From Chionoecetes opilio (taxonomy: Eukaryota; Arthropoda; Malacostraca; Decapoda; Majidae): 64,000 bases of DNA. The stretch lies in contig JACEEZ010002650.1 of the NCBI GenBank assembly GCA_016584305.1, positions 601,473 to 665,472 on the forward strand, written 5' to 3'. This document shows positions 11,374-23,900 of the stretch, one piece after another. Every line of letters starts with the position of its first letter. Within the stretch, counting starts at the first letter, position 1. The position numbers and the translations under genes were made by a program. Below the pieces are notes generated by a model, which worked only from the letters and a program-made list of their open reading frames with translations, was not told where the DNA came from and made no database searches.

Positions 11374-11580
11374 TACCGTAGACAACACTAATGTCGCCAG
11401 GCGCCATACATATATTACGAACTATTAGCATCACTACAGACTTGTATGTGCCACTGAAGACAGGTACAGGTAACAAACTACTGTACATGCCTTTTCCGCG
11501 GCACATACAAGTCTGTAGTGATGCTTTAGTGGTGAAATTTGTAATATATAGCGCCTGGCGACTATACTGTTATCAACGGA
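11374..11580. mobile_element. MITE with TACCGTAGA termini, strongly palindromic
   Basis: The left end TACCGTAGACAACACTAATG is inverted at the right end (TATACTGTTATCAACGGA). An inner pair CACTACAGACTTGTATGTGCC / GGCACATACAAGTCTGTAGTG forms a near-perfect hairpin. The element at 40271-40745 shares TACCGTAGATAACAGT and GTCGCCAGGCGCCATA, so this is a family. It lies beyond the stop codon of the - strand gene. Confidence 0.7.
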
Positions 11581-11639
11581 CGCTGTTAGACTGACTGACC
11601 TACCCGATGCAATGCTGCTTCTGTCACGATTGGGTTAAA

Positions 11640-11830
11640 ATGACTACTTCTTTCTGTTTAACATCAGATTAAAATGACACTTCTTTCTAACGTCAGATTT
11701 TCCCAAGGTGTCTTATGAGGTTAGAGGGTGGATGATACACTTCCAACTATCTACCCATTGCCTCAAGCTCTTCAATGCTCAGTGTGCTGCCTTGCTGGGT
11801 GAAAGACTTAATGATCATAATAACAACAAG
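11640..11830 (-). mobile_element. Fragment of dispersed retroelement-like family R
   Basis: The - strand shows the family core: GTTGGAAGTGTATCATCCAC, then CCTCTAACCTCATAAGACA and GGGAAAATCTGACGTTA. Related copies occur at 13622-13800, 23241-24178, 28512-28555, 37019-37160, 39867-40104 and 60318-60370. Copies often end in (GAT)n, as a retroelement 3' end would. It lies downstream of the last coding exon of the - strand gene, possibly within its 3' UTR. Confidence 0.6.
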
Positions 11831-11895
11831 GTTAGAGTGGCCACCAATGACTACATCCTCAGTCTTTCTTCCCAGTGTTTTCGTCTTCAGTCTTC

Positions 11896-11983
11896 TCACT
11901 GGTTCTTGCGTTTGGTTCTCCTGCGTCCCGTCTCCGCCTCGGACTCGCTGGAGCTGGTGCCTTCCTCCGCCTTGCTCTGTTGC
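11896..11983 (-). CDS. ELYS-like gene, exon 12 (terminal, exon I)
   Basis: The acceptor is TTCTTCGCCAG before 11983. The first base completes an AAG codon left split by exon 11, and 28 further codons follow to TGA at 11898-11896. The encoded tail is QQSKAEEGTSSSESEAETG then RRRTKRKNQ: an acidic Ser-rich stretch (a casein-kinase-like context) followed by a basic end that could act as a nuclear localisation signal. The phase match with exon 11 is the main reason to prefer this as the last exon over reading exon 11 into its own TGA. Confidence 0.7.
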
Positions 11984-14900
11984 CTGGCGAAGAAGACATG
12001 AACATCAAGGAAAGGCAGAAAACAAGGCTGCATGAATATAAAGATGATTATCCCATAGCATGCCTGTGATCCATTACTGGGCAATCACTTCAGAAATCAC
12101 AAATTGATAAGAGAAATCGACAATTTGGATCACTTAACCCATGATCTACTGGGTTTTAACTTTAGAAATAACAAATTGATAAGAGAAAACAATGCTGCAT
12201 AAACATACAATAATCCTATAGCATGCATGATCTAATAATTGGCATTCACTTAAGAAATCACAAATTGATAAGAGAAAACAATGCCACACCAGCATTAGTA
12301 CAGTAAACCCTCGCTTTTATGGACCTCTATATAACAAATTTCGGCTTTAACAAACTTTTTCTGGCAGTTCGATACATGCGGGGATTTACCGAATAAGTTT
12401 GGTAAATGCGGGGTTTGGTTCGGTGGCGGGCCGGCCAAACATGTACACGCAGGTTGGCCGGTGGTTGTAGTGTCCAGTATGTAAGTATTGTTTTAATTTC
12501 CCTGTATGCGTGTAGTATTTGTGATGGCTGCATGTACGTAACTATACAAACTTTCATCTGATGTAACAAAGTTAATTATACACGGAAATAGCAAACTTTC
12601 ACTTCACAGAGCGAACAAAGTTTGTTATAATCATTTAAGACAAATGATATAACAGTACGTGGTCAGATTTGAACCCCCGGACACAGCGTCTTAGCCGCCT
12701 CGCTGTACCAAGGTATAAAAGGAAAGGATACACACCCCTACACATCCTTCCCCCAACCCCAACTTGACAGGGGCAGCCGGCATCTTTAGAGCTGGGGTTG
12801 GGGGAAGGATAAGTAGGGGTGCGCACCCTTCCCTTCTATACTTCCGTACAGCGGGGCGGCTAAGACTGCTCGGGTTCAAATCAGACCAGGTATACTGTTA
12901 CACAAAGTTTGTTATATGCGAAAAGTTCAGATCCCTCGGATATAACAGATTTTCGGATATAAAGTCACCTCTTTCCCCTAATTGGTTCGTTAAAACAAGG
13001 GTTTTCTGTACAATAATTCTACAGCATGCATGATCTACTAATTGACTTTAAATTAAAATATCATAAATTAACAAGAGAAAACAAGCAATTTTAATTACTT
13101 GACCCTTGACAATTGTTTAAATAATCAGACTTCGCCGATCCTGTGATGCAGCAATCGTATATGAAATTATTCTTTTGTGTTGTGTATTTAGAATTACAAC
13201 AATTTAAGAAACTCCCTATTTTTCCTTGTAAACAATTGTACATTATGTAAGTTGGTATAAATGAAAAAAACTAAAAAAAATAAACGGCCAGAGAAGAATG
13301 AGAGGATTACAACATGAGAAGGAGGCATACAAGGACAGGAATAAATACTCTTCTGAAGTGTTCATAGATAAATAGACGGATTATGTAAATATGAGAATGC
13401 CTGACCACTATCATGCAGGACATATATAACTCCCCAACAGCCTTGACTACTCACTTGGCAATCCTCCCGGCCGCGAGGGGAGGGGAGAACAGGAAGTTGA
13501 CGGCCTCGCTAGTCAGGTTCTCCAGCGCTGTAACATGGATTTACAATTACTGAAAAGTATCGCCATTCCCGCCAGGCATAGAAATCCTAAACTACATATT
13601 GTTGCTACGTATATATGACCATTCTTGTGAAGTGTTTCTCAGTGTGTGTGTAAGCAGTTCAGAGGAGGCAGTGTGTGGAAGAGGATCTAGCAGCGTGGAG
13701 GAGGTTGAGGCAATGGCTAGAGATAGTTGGAAGTGTATCATCCACCCTCTAACCTCATCAGACATTATGGGAAAATCTGACGTTAATCCGAAAGACAAGA
13801 AGAATGCATGCAGTTCAAACAAGAGATACATCTGTCGTCTGAGCTACATTGCACTAAAGCTTTCTCTATTGAACTCTATCTATTATCTCTATTTAGCATT
13901 ACGTACTTGTTTATTATCTCCATTGGCTCTGGCTTCATATCATCTCTGTATGCCTTTTTAACCACATCATTTATACTCTAAGCCTCTCATTCCTCATTCA
14001 AAAATACTTCACCTCAATATACTTTACAGACGGTCTTCCATTGAACAACCCATTTGTGAACCCAGTTAATTCTCTGATGCAAGTGTGGTAACGTCATTAA
14101 TAAACAGAGTTACTACAAACATTCATTTCCTTTACCATTCCAACCCCACTTAGCCTACCATTATGACATCACACAGTTCTGACACTCACAACCACACAAA
14201 AACCTGGCTATCAAGACTCATTCCCTCTAGCAGCTCTTCATTATTACCAAAACATGATATGACCTTATGAATTATTATGAATTTAATCTTAACCTTATGA
14301 ATTACATTAACTACACTATTGATCTAATCAGACACTCAACACTACACAACAACTTACAGGAAGCAAGATGCACAACACCTACACACAACAGAGATAAGAA
14401 AACACACATTGCAGCCACATAAAGAGATATCTGAATGAATTTGCAGGTCAGACAAAAACATCCTTATAAGACTGAAGACTGCTACTAAATAATCTCTTGG
14501 TTTCTAAATACAAAGCTCTACCTAAATTACCGTAGACTGAAGCAAAACTTACCCTAGAGGACATTGATTGAGCACTTCCCATGTCACTACAGTACTGATG
14601 AAGGGAGTGGCTTGGAGATAATATGAGGTGTTTACCAATGTCAATGGGGCCTCAATAAAACTATTAGCCTCTTTAACCCTAACCTATATTATATAACTTA
14701 TATAATAACCTTCCATGTCACTACAGTACAGATGAAGGGAGTGGATTGGAGATATGAAGTGTTTAGCTATGTCAATATGGCCTCAATAAAACCCTAACCT
14801 ATATCAATAACCTGTATCCTATTGTCAATAAAACCCTAACCTATCCGCTGCTTTACCTAACTCCTGATAAGAACATAAGAACACAAGGAAGCTACAAGAG

Positions 14901-17900
14901 GCTGGGAGACCTACACGTGGTAGTTCCTGTTACTTAACACTACCTACATCCACCTTTCATCCCCATCCATAACACTGTCCAGCCTCCTTTTATAACTCCC
15001 TATTGACTCCCCACTAACAAAGATACAGAAATGAAAAGACAAAGAGTAGAAGTAGTAAAGTAGTAGTAGTAGAGGGTAGATAATAGTAGTAGTCCTTTCA
15101 TCCCCATCCATAACACTGTCTAGCCTCCTTTTATAACTCCCTATTGACTCCATCCCCATCCATAACACTGTCTAGCCTCCTTTTATAACTCCCTATTGAC
15201 TCCATCCCCATCCATAACACTGTCTAGCCTCCTTTTATAACTCCCTATTGACTCCATCCCCATCCATAACACTGTCCAGCCTCCTTTTATAACTCCCTAT
15301 TGACTCCATCCCCATCCATAACACTGTCTAGCCTCCTTTTATAACTCCCTATTGACTCCATCCCCATCCATAACACTGTCCAGCCTCCTTTTATAACTCC
15401 CTATTGACTCCATCCCCATCCATAACACTGTCCAGCCTCCTTTTATAACTCCCTATTGACTCCATCCCCATCCATAACACTGTCTAGCCTCCTTTTATAA
15501 CTCCCTATTGACTCCATCCCCATCCATAACACTGTCCAGCCTCCTTTTATAGCTCCCTATTGACTCCATCCCCATCCATAACACTGTCCAGCCTCCTTTT
15601 ATAACTCCCTAGTGACTCCATCCCCATCCGTAACACTGTCTAGCCTCCTTTTATAACTCCCTATTGACTCCATCCCCATCCATAACACTGTCTAGCCTCC
15701 TTTTATAACTCCCTATTGACTCCATCCCCATCCATAACACTGTCCAGCCTCCTTTTAAAACTCCCTATTGACTCCATCCCCATCCATAACACTGTCCAGC
15801 CTCCTTTTATAACTCCCTATTGACTCCATCCCCATCCATAACACTGTCCAGCCTCCTTTTATAACTCCCTATTGACTCCATCCCCATCCATAACACTGTC
15901 CAGCCTCCTTTTAAAACTCCCTATTGACTCCATCCCCATCCATAACACTGTCCAGCCTCCTTTTATAACTCCCTATTGACTCCATCCCCATCCATAACAC
16001 TGTCTAGCCTCCTTTTATAACTCCCTATTGACTCCATCCCCATCCATAACACTGTCTAGCCTCCTTTTATAACTCCCTATTGACTCCATCCCCATCCATA
16101 ACACTGTCCAGCCTCCTTTTATAACTCCCTATTGACTCCATCCCCATCCATAACACTGTCTAGCATCCTTTTAAAACTCCCTATTGACTCCCCCCCTCCA
16201 TAACACTGTCCAGCCTCCTTTTAAAACTCCCTATTGACTCCATCCACATCCATAACACTGTCTAGCATCCTTTTATAACTCCCTATTGACTCCATCCCCA
16301 TCCATAACACTGTCTAGCCTCCTTTTAAAACTCCCTATTGACTCCATCCCCATCCATAACACTGTCTAGCCTCCTTTTAAAACTCCCTATTGACTCCATC
16401 CCCATCCATAACACTGTCCAGCCTCCTTTTATAACTCCCTATTGACTCCATCCCCATCCATAACACTGTCCAGCCTCCTTTTAAAACTCCCTATTGACTC
16501 CATCCCCATCCATAACACTGTCCAGCCTCCTTTTAAAACTCCCTATTGACTCCATCCCCATCCATAACACTGTCCAGCCTCCTTTTATAACTCCCTATTC
16601 ACTCCATCCCCATCCATAACACTGTCCAGCCTCCTTTTATAACTCCCTATTGACTCCATCCCCATCCATAACACTGTCCAGCCTCCTTTTATAACTCCCT
16701 ATTGACTCCATCCCCATCCATAACACTGTCTAGCCTCCTTTTATAACTCCCTATTGACTCCATCCCCATCCATAACACTGTCTAGCCTCCTTTTAAAACT
16801 CCCTATTGACTCCATCCCCATCCATAACACTGTCCAGCCTCCTTTTATAACTCCCTATTGACTCCATCCCCATCCATAACACTGTCCAGCCTCCTTTTAT
16901 AACTCCCTATTGACTCCATCCCCATCCATAACACTGTCCAGCCTCCTTTTATAACTCCCTAGTGACTCCATCCCCATCCATAACACTGTCTAGCCTCCTT
17001 TTATAACTCCCTATTGACTCCATCCCCATCCATAACACTGTCTAGCCTCCTTTTATAACTCCCTATTGACTCCATCCCCATCCATAACACTGTCCAGCCT
17101 CCTTTTAAAACTCCCTATTGACTCCATCCCCATCCATAACACTGTCCAGCCTCCTTTTATAACTCCCTATTGACTCCATCCCCATCCATAACACTGTCCA
17201 GCCTCCTTTTATAACTCCCTATTGACTCCATCCCCATCCATAACACTGTCCAGCCTCCTTTTAAAACTCCCTATTGACTCCATCCCCATCCATAACACTG
17301 TCCAGCCTCCTTTTATAACTCCCTATTGACTCCATCCCCATCCATAACACTGTCTAGCCTCCTTTTATAACTCCCTATTGACTCCATCCCCATCCATAAC
17401 ACTGTCCAGCCTCCTTTTATAGCTCCCTATTGACTCCATCCCCATCCATAACACTGTCCAGCCTCCTTTTATAACTCCCTATTGACTCCATCCCCATCCA
17501 TAACACTGTCCAGCCTCCTTTTATAACTCCCTATTGACTCCATCCCCATCCATAACACTGTCCAGCCTCCTTTTAAAACTCCCTATTGACTCCATCCCCA
17601 TCCATAACACTGTCCAGCCTCCTTTTATAACTCCCTATTGACTCCATCCCCATCCATAACACTGTCCAGCCTCCTTTTAAAACTCCCTATTGACTCCATC
17701 CCCATCCATAACACTGTCCAGCCTCCTTTTAAAACTCCCTATTGACTCCATCCCCATCCATAACACTGTCCAGCCTCCTTTTAAACTCCCTATTGACTCC
17801 ATCCCCATCCATAACACTGTCCAGCCTCCTTTTATAACTCCCTATTGACTCCATCCCCATCCATAACACTGTCTAGCCTCCTTTTATAACTCCCTATTGA

Positions 17901-20900
17901 CTCCATCCCCATCCATAACACTGTCCAGCCTCCTTTTAAAACTCCCTATTGACTCCATCCCCATCCATAACACTGTCTAGCCTCCTTTTAAAACTCCCTA
18001 TTGACTCCTTTTATAACTCCCTAATGACGTGCCTCTCAGACTCACAACTTACCACGTTTCTCTCTCTTGGCGCTGACCATCTTGGGCTCGGCAAACTTGA
18101 ACTCCGGCTGAGTGGCTGCGGCCGCCTCCTGTGGTGCTTCCTGGGCAACTGTGGCATCGCTTACTGCTTTAAAAACTGTCACTCCCACCTCCTGAGCCTC
18201 TTTTTCCTCCTCTCCTACTTTCCCTTCCTCCCTAGCGCCTCCTACTACCTCTGTGGCTTCAGCTGCCCTTTGTTTTGCCTGAGGAGACTTTGTAGTGGTG
18301 GTGGTGGTGGTGGATGGGTGGCTACTATCCTCTGGTAAAGGGAAAATTAAGGAAATACGGAATAAAAATGGGAAAATTAAGGAAATACAGAATAAAAATG
18401 GGAAAATTAAGGAAATACGGAATAAAAATGGAAAATAGGAATACGGAATAAAAATGGGAAAATTAAGGAAATACGGAATAAAAATGGGAAAATTAAGGAA
18501 ATACGGAATAAAAATGGGAAAATTAAGGAAATACGGAATAAAAATGGGAAAATTAAGGAAATACGGAATAAAAATGGGAAAATTAAGGAAATACGGAATA
18601 AAAATGGGAAAATTAATCAAATACGGAATAAAAATGGGAAAATTAAGGAAATACGGAATAAAAATGGGAAAATTAAGGAAATACGGAATAAAAATGGGAA
18701 AATTAAGGTAATACGGAATAAAAATGGGAAAATTAAGGAAATACGGAATAAATTGGGAAAATTAAGGAAATACGGAATAAAAATGGGAAAATTAAGGTAA
18801 TACGGAATAAAAATGGGAAAATTAATATCATACGGAATAAATTGGGAAAATTAAGGAAATACGGAATAAAAATGTGGTTGTCGGCAGAGACTGGCATGTC
18901 AAGCAACATAAATATCCACACACATGCAAAGACTCATGGTAATGCAATGATAGGTGGATGGGTTGATGTGTGAGTGTTGTGGTGAGGGTAAGGAGGCAGT
19001 GTACGGGGCTTGTGTGTATTAGGGGAGGTCGAAAAATAAGCGAATTTTTGAGTATCGAATTCTAATAGTGCGAAAAAGTTGCGTATTCGAATGCTAATAA
19101 ACAGAAAAATATTGAAAAAATTGCTGTGTTTAATCTTCAGTTCATGCAAAGGGCCTAAAATTTGAAAAAAAATGACAAAAAACACCAAAATATTACCTTA
19201 ACGCTCAAATTTTACAGATTACGTTTTTCGTCTTCTAATAGCGTGAAAGTATTTCATTTTAGTTGCCTGATAATAGAAGAATTTTTTTTTTTAAATCGTG
19301 CGCTACATTTTGAGTTCGCGCACAAAGCCTAAAGTTTGCGAATTTTGGTGAAAATTTGATATTTTTACAGTTTTACAAACAGACGCACTGTTGTACTAAG
19401 TACAAGATATGAGATAATCATTGCGTGCTATTTGTATTAGTAATCCTAAATCACAATGAAACATGCTTATTGAAGTTATTCTGATCGTGCTGTGATCTAC
19501 TGAGCGAACTTCACATCAAACAGACCTGTCGCGACACGTTGTCATCTGTGAGTGTGTGTGAGTCACCGAGTCACCCCCTCCCCCCGCGCGATGACTTCTG
19601 TCTGATCACTCCCAGTGATCAGTTGCTACTCGGCTTGCCGCGTGATAACATCTCGTCGCAGCGTTACTAGTGTGTCTAAACCGGTACCTTACATACAGTG
19701 TTGTGACAAATCAAGCTTGGTTTCGCTACATTCGAGTGTTTTTCTTGTGACGTTGGTAGTGGTTGTGAGATGGCGACTCAGAAAAGTGTTGGTGACCAGA
19801 CAATGGCACTGCTGTCCTCTGTTCGGTTTGCCCAAAGAACCAAGTGGAAGAAACCTACCGACAGTCCAGGACGTGCTACTGTGTTGCTTCCAAGAAAGCA
19901 ATAAACTTTCAATATCATCGGATTCAAAGAAAAAGATTGCATTTTCAACAATAGCCGATTGTGTTGCTACTCAAATAGAGATGATATATCGTAAAGCCTC
20001 CATTCCAGTAGTGACTCATACTCGGGTTGTGCAAATGATAAAAGCGTACCATGATACATATTATAATTTAAGAAAATCGTACAACCGAGACCACAAAAAA
20101 GACAGTTATAAGAAAAAAATAGAGGAATTCATAGCTGAAGCGAAATCAAAACTATTTGATATTGCAGCGTGTAAGTGTGCTATGACATATTCTTGTGTAT
20201 GTGGGGAAAAAGGCAAGTGCCTGTGACTGTCCTGTAGTTGTAGAATGTAAGTGTGAAAAAGACAAAAAGATCCAACCCATTGAGAGAAAGTTTATATACA
20301 ATCAGCGAACAACCAGGATCGGCTGCCTTGGCAGTTTGGATAGAAAAGAAACAGAGAAACTTAAGAAAAGGGACGAAAGAAAACAACTACAATTGTTGCG
20401 AGAAACTGTTGCGCCCGACTGTGACACACGTGACACGGAAGCTACTCGGAAATCTTTGCACGAAAGAAGCAGTGAAATAGATTTGTCTTCAGTTCCTTCT
20501 ACATCTCAAATGAGGTTGGCATTGACGTCTACTGCCTTAGTAAGCGATAGATTTAGTGTTTCTGACAGAGCCGCCGCTGCTATCGCTTCTAGTGTTTTGC
20601 ATGATCTCTGAAAAAGATTCGTCGCTAGTGATCGACAAAAGCAAGATAAGAAGAGAAAAACAGAAGACACGAGAGGCTGTAGTACAAGGAATGCACCGGC
20701 TTACAGTAACAAAGGGAATACTTTGATGCTAGAAAAGATAATACTATCGTTCAAGAAAAAATAGGAGCTAAAATGTACCGCAGAGTAAGGAAAGATGAAC
20801 ACATTAGCGTGATTCGTGAGCCTGGTGGGCAATACATCGGCCACGTTACACCGGCAAATGGAACTGGAAGTGAAATAGCCAAGTGCATCCTAAACTACCT

Positions 20901-23900
20901 AAAAAAGAATGATTCTGACATTAATAAACTGGAAACGATCGGTTGCGATGGCACAACAACAAACACAGGGTGGAAAAATGGTGCAATTCGCAATATCGAG
21001 GTCAAAATTCAGCGCCCATTGCACTGGCTCATTTGCTTACTTCACTTCAACGAGCTGCCCTTCAGACATTTGTTTGAGTACTTGAACGGAGAGACGACGA
21101 GATCAGCGTCACACTGTGGGGAAATCGGCAAACAACTGCCTGGCTGTGAGAAATTACCTGTAGTACATTTAGAAACAATCGAATCCGAGGAAATCAATAT
21201 AACAAAAACTGATCTCAGTAAAGGCCAACAGTACCTTCTGGACATTGTCAGGGCAATCCAGAGAGGAGACTGTGCTCCAGATCTGGCTGTAAAAGATCCT
21301 GGACCTCTCAGTCATTCCCGATGGTTGACATGTGCATTGTGCAAACCGGGTCTTACGATCGTTCATTTCCCAAACGAGTCCTACGAACGAACTGAAGATA
21401 CTTGCCAGTTACATTATGAAGACGTATGCTCCTGTCTGGTTCGACGTAAGAGATAACACTCAGTAAAATACGGTCCTAAGCATATCTTTAAGGTCGTACA
21501 AACAACGAGACATTTGCCGGACAACATAAAAAAAATCATCGATCCTGTGATTCAGAGAAACGCGTTCTTCTGTCATCCAGAGAACCTGTTGTTGGCTGTG
21601 ATAGTGGATGAGACAACACATACGAGAGTTGGGTTACAGGAGAGTTGGGTTACAGGAGTTGGGTTACAGGAGTTGGGTTACAGGAGAGTTGGGTTACAGG
21701 AGAGTTGGGTTACAGGAGAGTTGGGTTACAGGAGAGTTGGGTTACAGGAGAGTTGGGTTACAGGAGAGTTGGGTTACAGGAGTTGGGTTACAGGAGAGTT
21801 GGGTTACAGGAGTTGGGTTACAGGAGAGTTGGGTTACAGGAGTTGGGTACAGGAGTTGGGTTACAGGAGAGTTGGGTTACAGGAGTTGGGTTACAGGAGT
21901 TGGGTTACAGGAGAGTTGGGTTACAGGAGAGTTGGGTTACAGGAGAGTTGGGTTACAGGAGAGTTGGGTTACAGGAGAGTTGGGTTACAGGAGAGTTGGG
22001 TTACAGGAGGATACTGAAAGCAAGAAATCAACAGCCGAAGGGGGAATCTGTTAGAACTTTTATGCCTCCCTCAATAAATGTTGGTGCCACGGACTACAGT
22101 GACCTGATTGAGTGGACGAAATGTAAGCTGTCGCCCCCTGCAATGATGGAAAGCTTGACAACAGAGAATATTTCATCATTTCTGCAAAATAAAACTGCCT
22201 GAGTTTGAATTTTTTAACTTTCCCTGCCATACCCAAGCAGTTGAAAGATGCGTAAAACTTGTGACACAGTCCGCCGGAAAAGTGTGCAGAGAAGATAACA
22301 GAGATGGCTACATTAGAGCAACTTTGCACTCAAGATCTTCGATGCCAAAATTCGACCAAAAATCCAATTTCAAGATAACGCCCTTGACTGATAGTGGCGA
22401 ACCAACATAATTTACCATGCCCTGAATGGTTGGATGGTTGGGTAGGGTGTGGGTGTAGCTCGAATTGCAGCCACCTCCACGTGGTGAGTTCTGGGTCATT
22501 TCAGCAAAAATAATTTTGCGAAATGGGCGAAGAGCTGCAAGGTGTATTCGGATCAAAGTTGAATATATAAAATCACTCATAGGAACAAATTAGTAAAAAA
22601 AATGGCCTTGTATATATTTTTAATACAACAGTGCGTCTGTTTGTAAAACTGTAAAAATATCAATTTTTCACCAAAATTCGCAAACTTTAGGCTTTATGCG
22701 CGAACTCAAAATGTAGCGCACAATTTTAAAATATGTTTTCTATTATCGGGCAACTAAAATGAAGTACTTTCACGCTGTTAGAAGACGAAAAACGTAATCT
22801 GTACAATTTGAGCGTTAAGGTAATATTTTGTGCTTTTTGTCATTTTCTTCAAATTTTAGGCCCTTTGCGCGAACTGAAGATTAAACACAGCAATTTTTTC
22901 CAATATTTTTCCGTTTATTAGCATTCGAATACGCAACTTTTCCGCACTATTAGAATTCGATACTCGAAAATTTGACCCCCCCTATTGTGTGTGTACTGTA
23001 GTATATGCAGTGACTTGGTTTATTATGTTATATCTTTTTATGTATTTTTGTGGACAATAAAATACCTATCTATCTACTGCCCTGGATGACCCTGTTTCTT
23101 GTACCTTGCATTCCCAATACATAAAATTTCCCTTTCTGACTATTACCATCCATTTCTTGAGCCTATAACTGCCCTCTACCCAATGTACTACTTCGATGAG
23201 GGAGTCAAAATGATGATGAGATAATGTATATACTCTAAATAATGAATGCCGACAACAGAAGCGTATCGTCAACCGTCTAACCTCATGTATCGTCAACCGT
23301 CTAACCTCATGTGTCGTCAACCGTCTAACCTCATGTATCATCAACCGTCTAACCTCATGTGTCGTCAACCGTCTAACCTCATGTGTCGTCAACCGTCTAA
23401 CCTCATGTGTCGTCAACCGTCTAACCTCATGTATCGTCAACCGTCTAACCTCATGTATCGTCAACCGTCTAACCTCATGTGTCGTCAACCGTCTAACCTC
23501 ATGTGTCGTCAACCGTCTAACCTCATGTGTCGTCAACCGTCTAACCTCATGTGTCGTCAACCGTCTAACCTCATGTGTCGTCAACCGTCTAACCTCATGT
23601 GTCGTCAACCGTCTAACCTCATGTGTCGTCAACCGTCTAACCTCATGTGTCGTCAACCGTCTAACCTCATGTATCGTCAGCCGTCTAACCTCATGTATCG
23701 TCAACCGTCTAACCTCATGTGTCGTCAACCGTCTAACCTCATGTGTCGTCAACCGTCTAACCTCATGTATTGTCAACCGTCTAACCTCATGTATCGTCAA
23801 CCGTCTAACCTCATGTATTGTCAACCGTCTAACCTCATGTGTCGTCAACCGTCTAAACTCATGTATCGTCAGCCGTCTAACCTCATGTATCGTCAACCGT

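Larger units (their letters stand above)
12035..13110. repeat. Imperfect ~95-bp direct repeats, split by a MITE
   Basis: The words AATCACAAATTGATAAGAGA and GCATGCATGATCTA recur about four times between 12035 and 12300 and again at 13024-13090, on either side of the MITE at 12301-13008. This is an old tandem duplication in the last intron. Confidence 0.6.
19022..22982. mobile_element. DNA transposon with ~375-bp terminal inverted repeats
   Basis: The left arm (19022 to about 19400) starts GGGGAGGTCGAAAAATAAGC. The right arm (about 22620 to 22982) is its inverse, sharing for example GAGTATCGAATTCTAATAGT and GCGTATTCGAATGCTAATAA. TA lies next to both ends (19020-19021, 22983-22984), suggesting a TA target. 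The interior carries a broken transposase (19771-22202) with an expanded minisatellite. The superfamily is not assigned. Confidence 0.82.

Noticed and set aside
13443..13455. Stop codon TGA right after exon 11 as the gene's end
   Set aside because: The same bases form a good GTGAGT donor, and an in-phase terminal exon (11896-11983) with a strong acceptor follows. Kept as an alternative only.
15091..18025. Regular array resembling a CRISPR locus
   Set aside because: Units are contiguous with no unique spacers, in a spliced eukaryotic context; the unit matches LINE codons.
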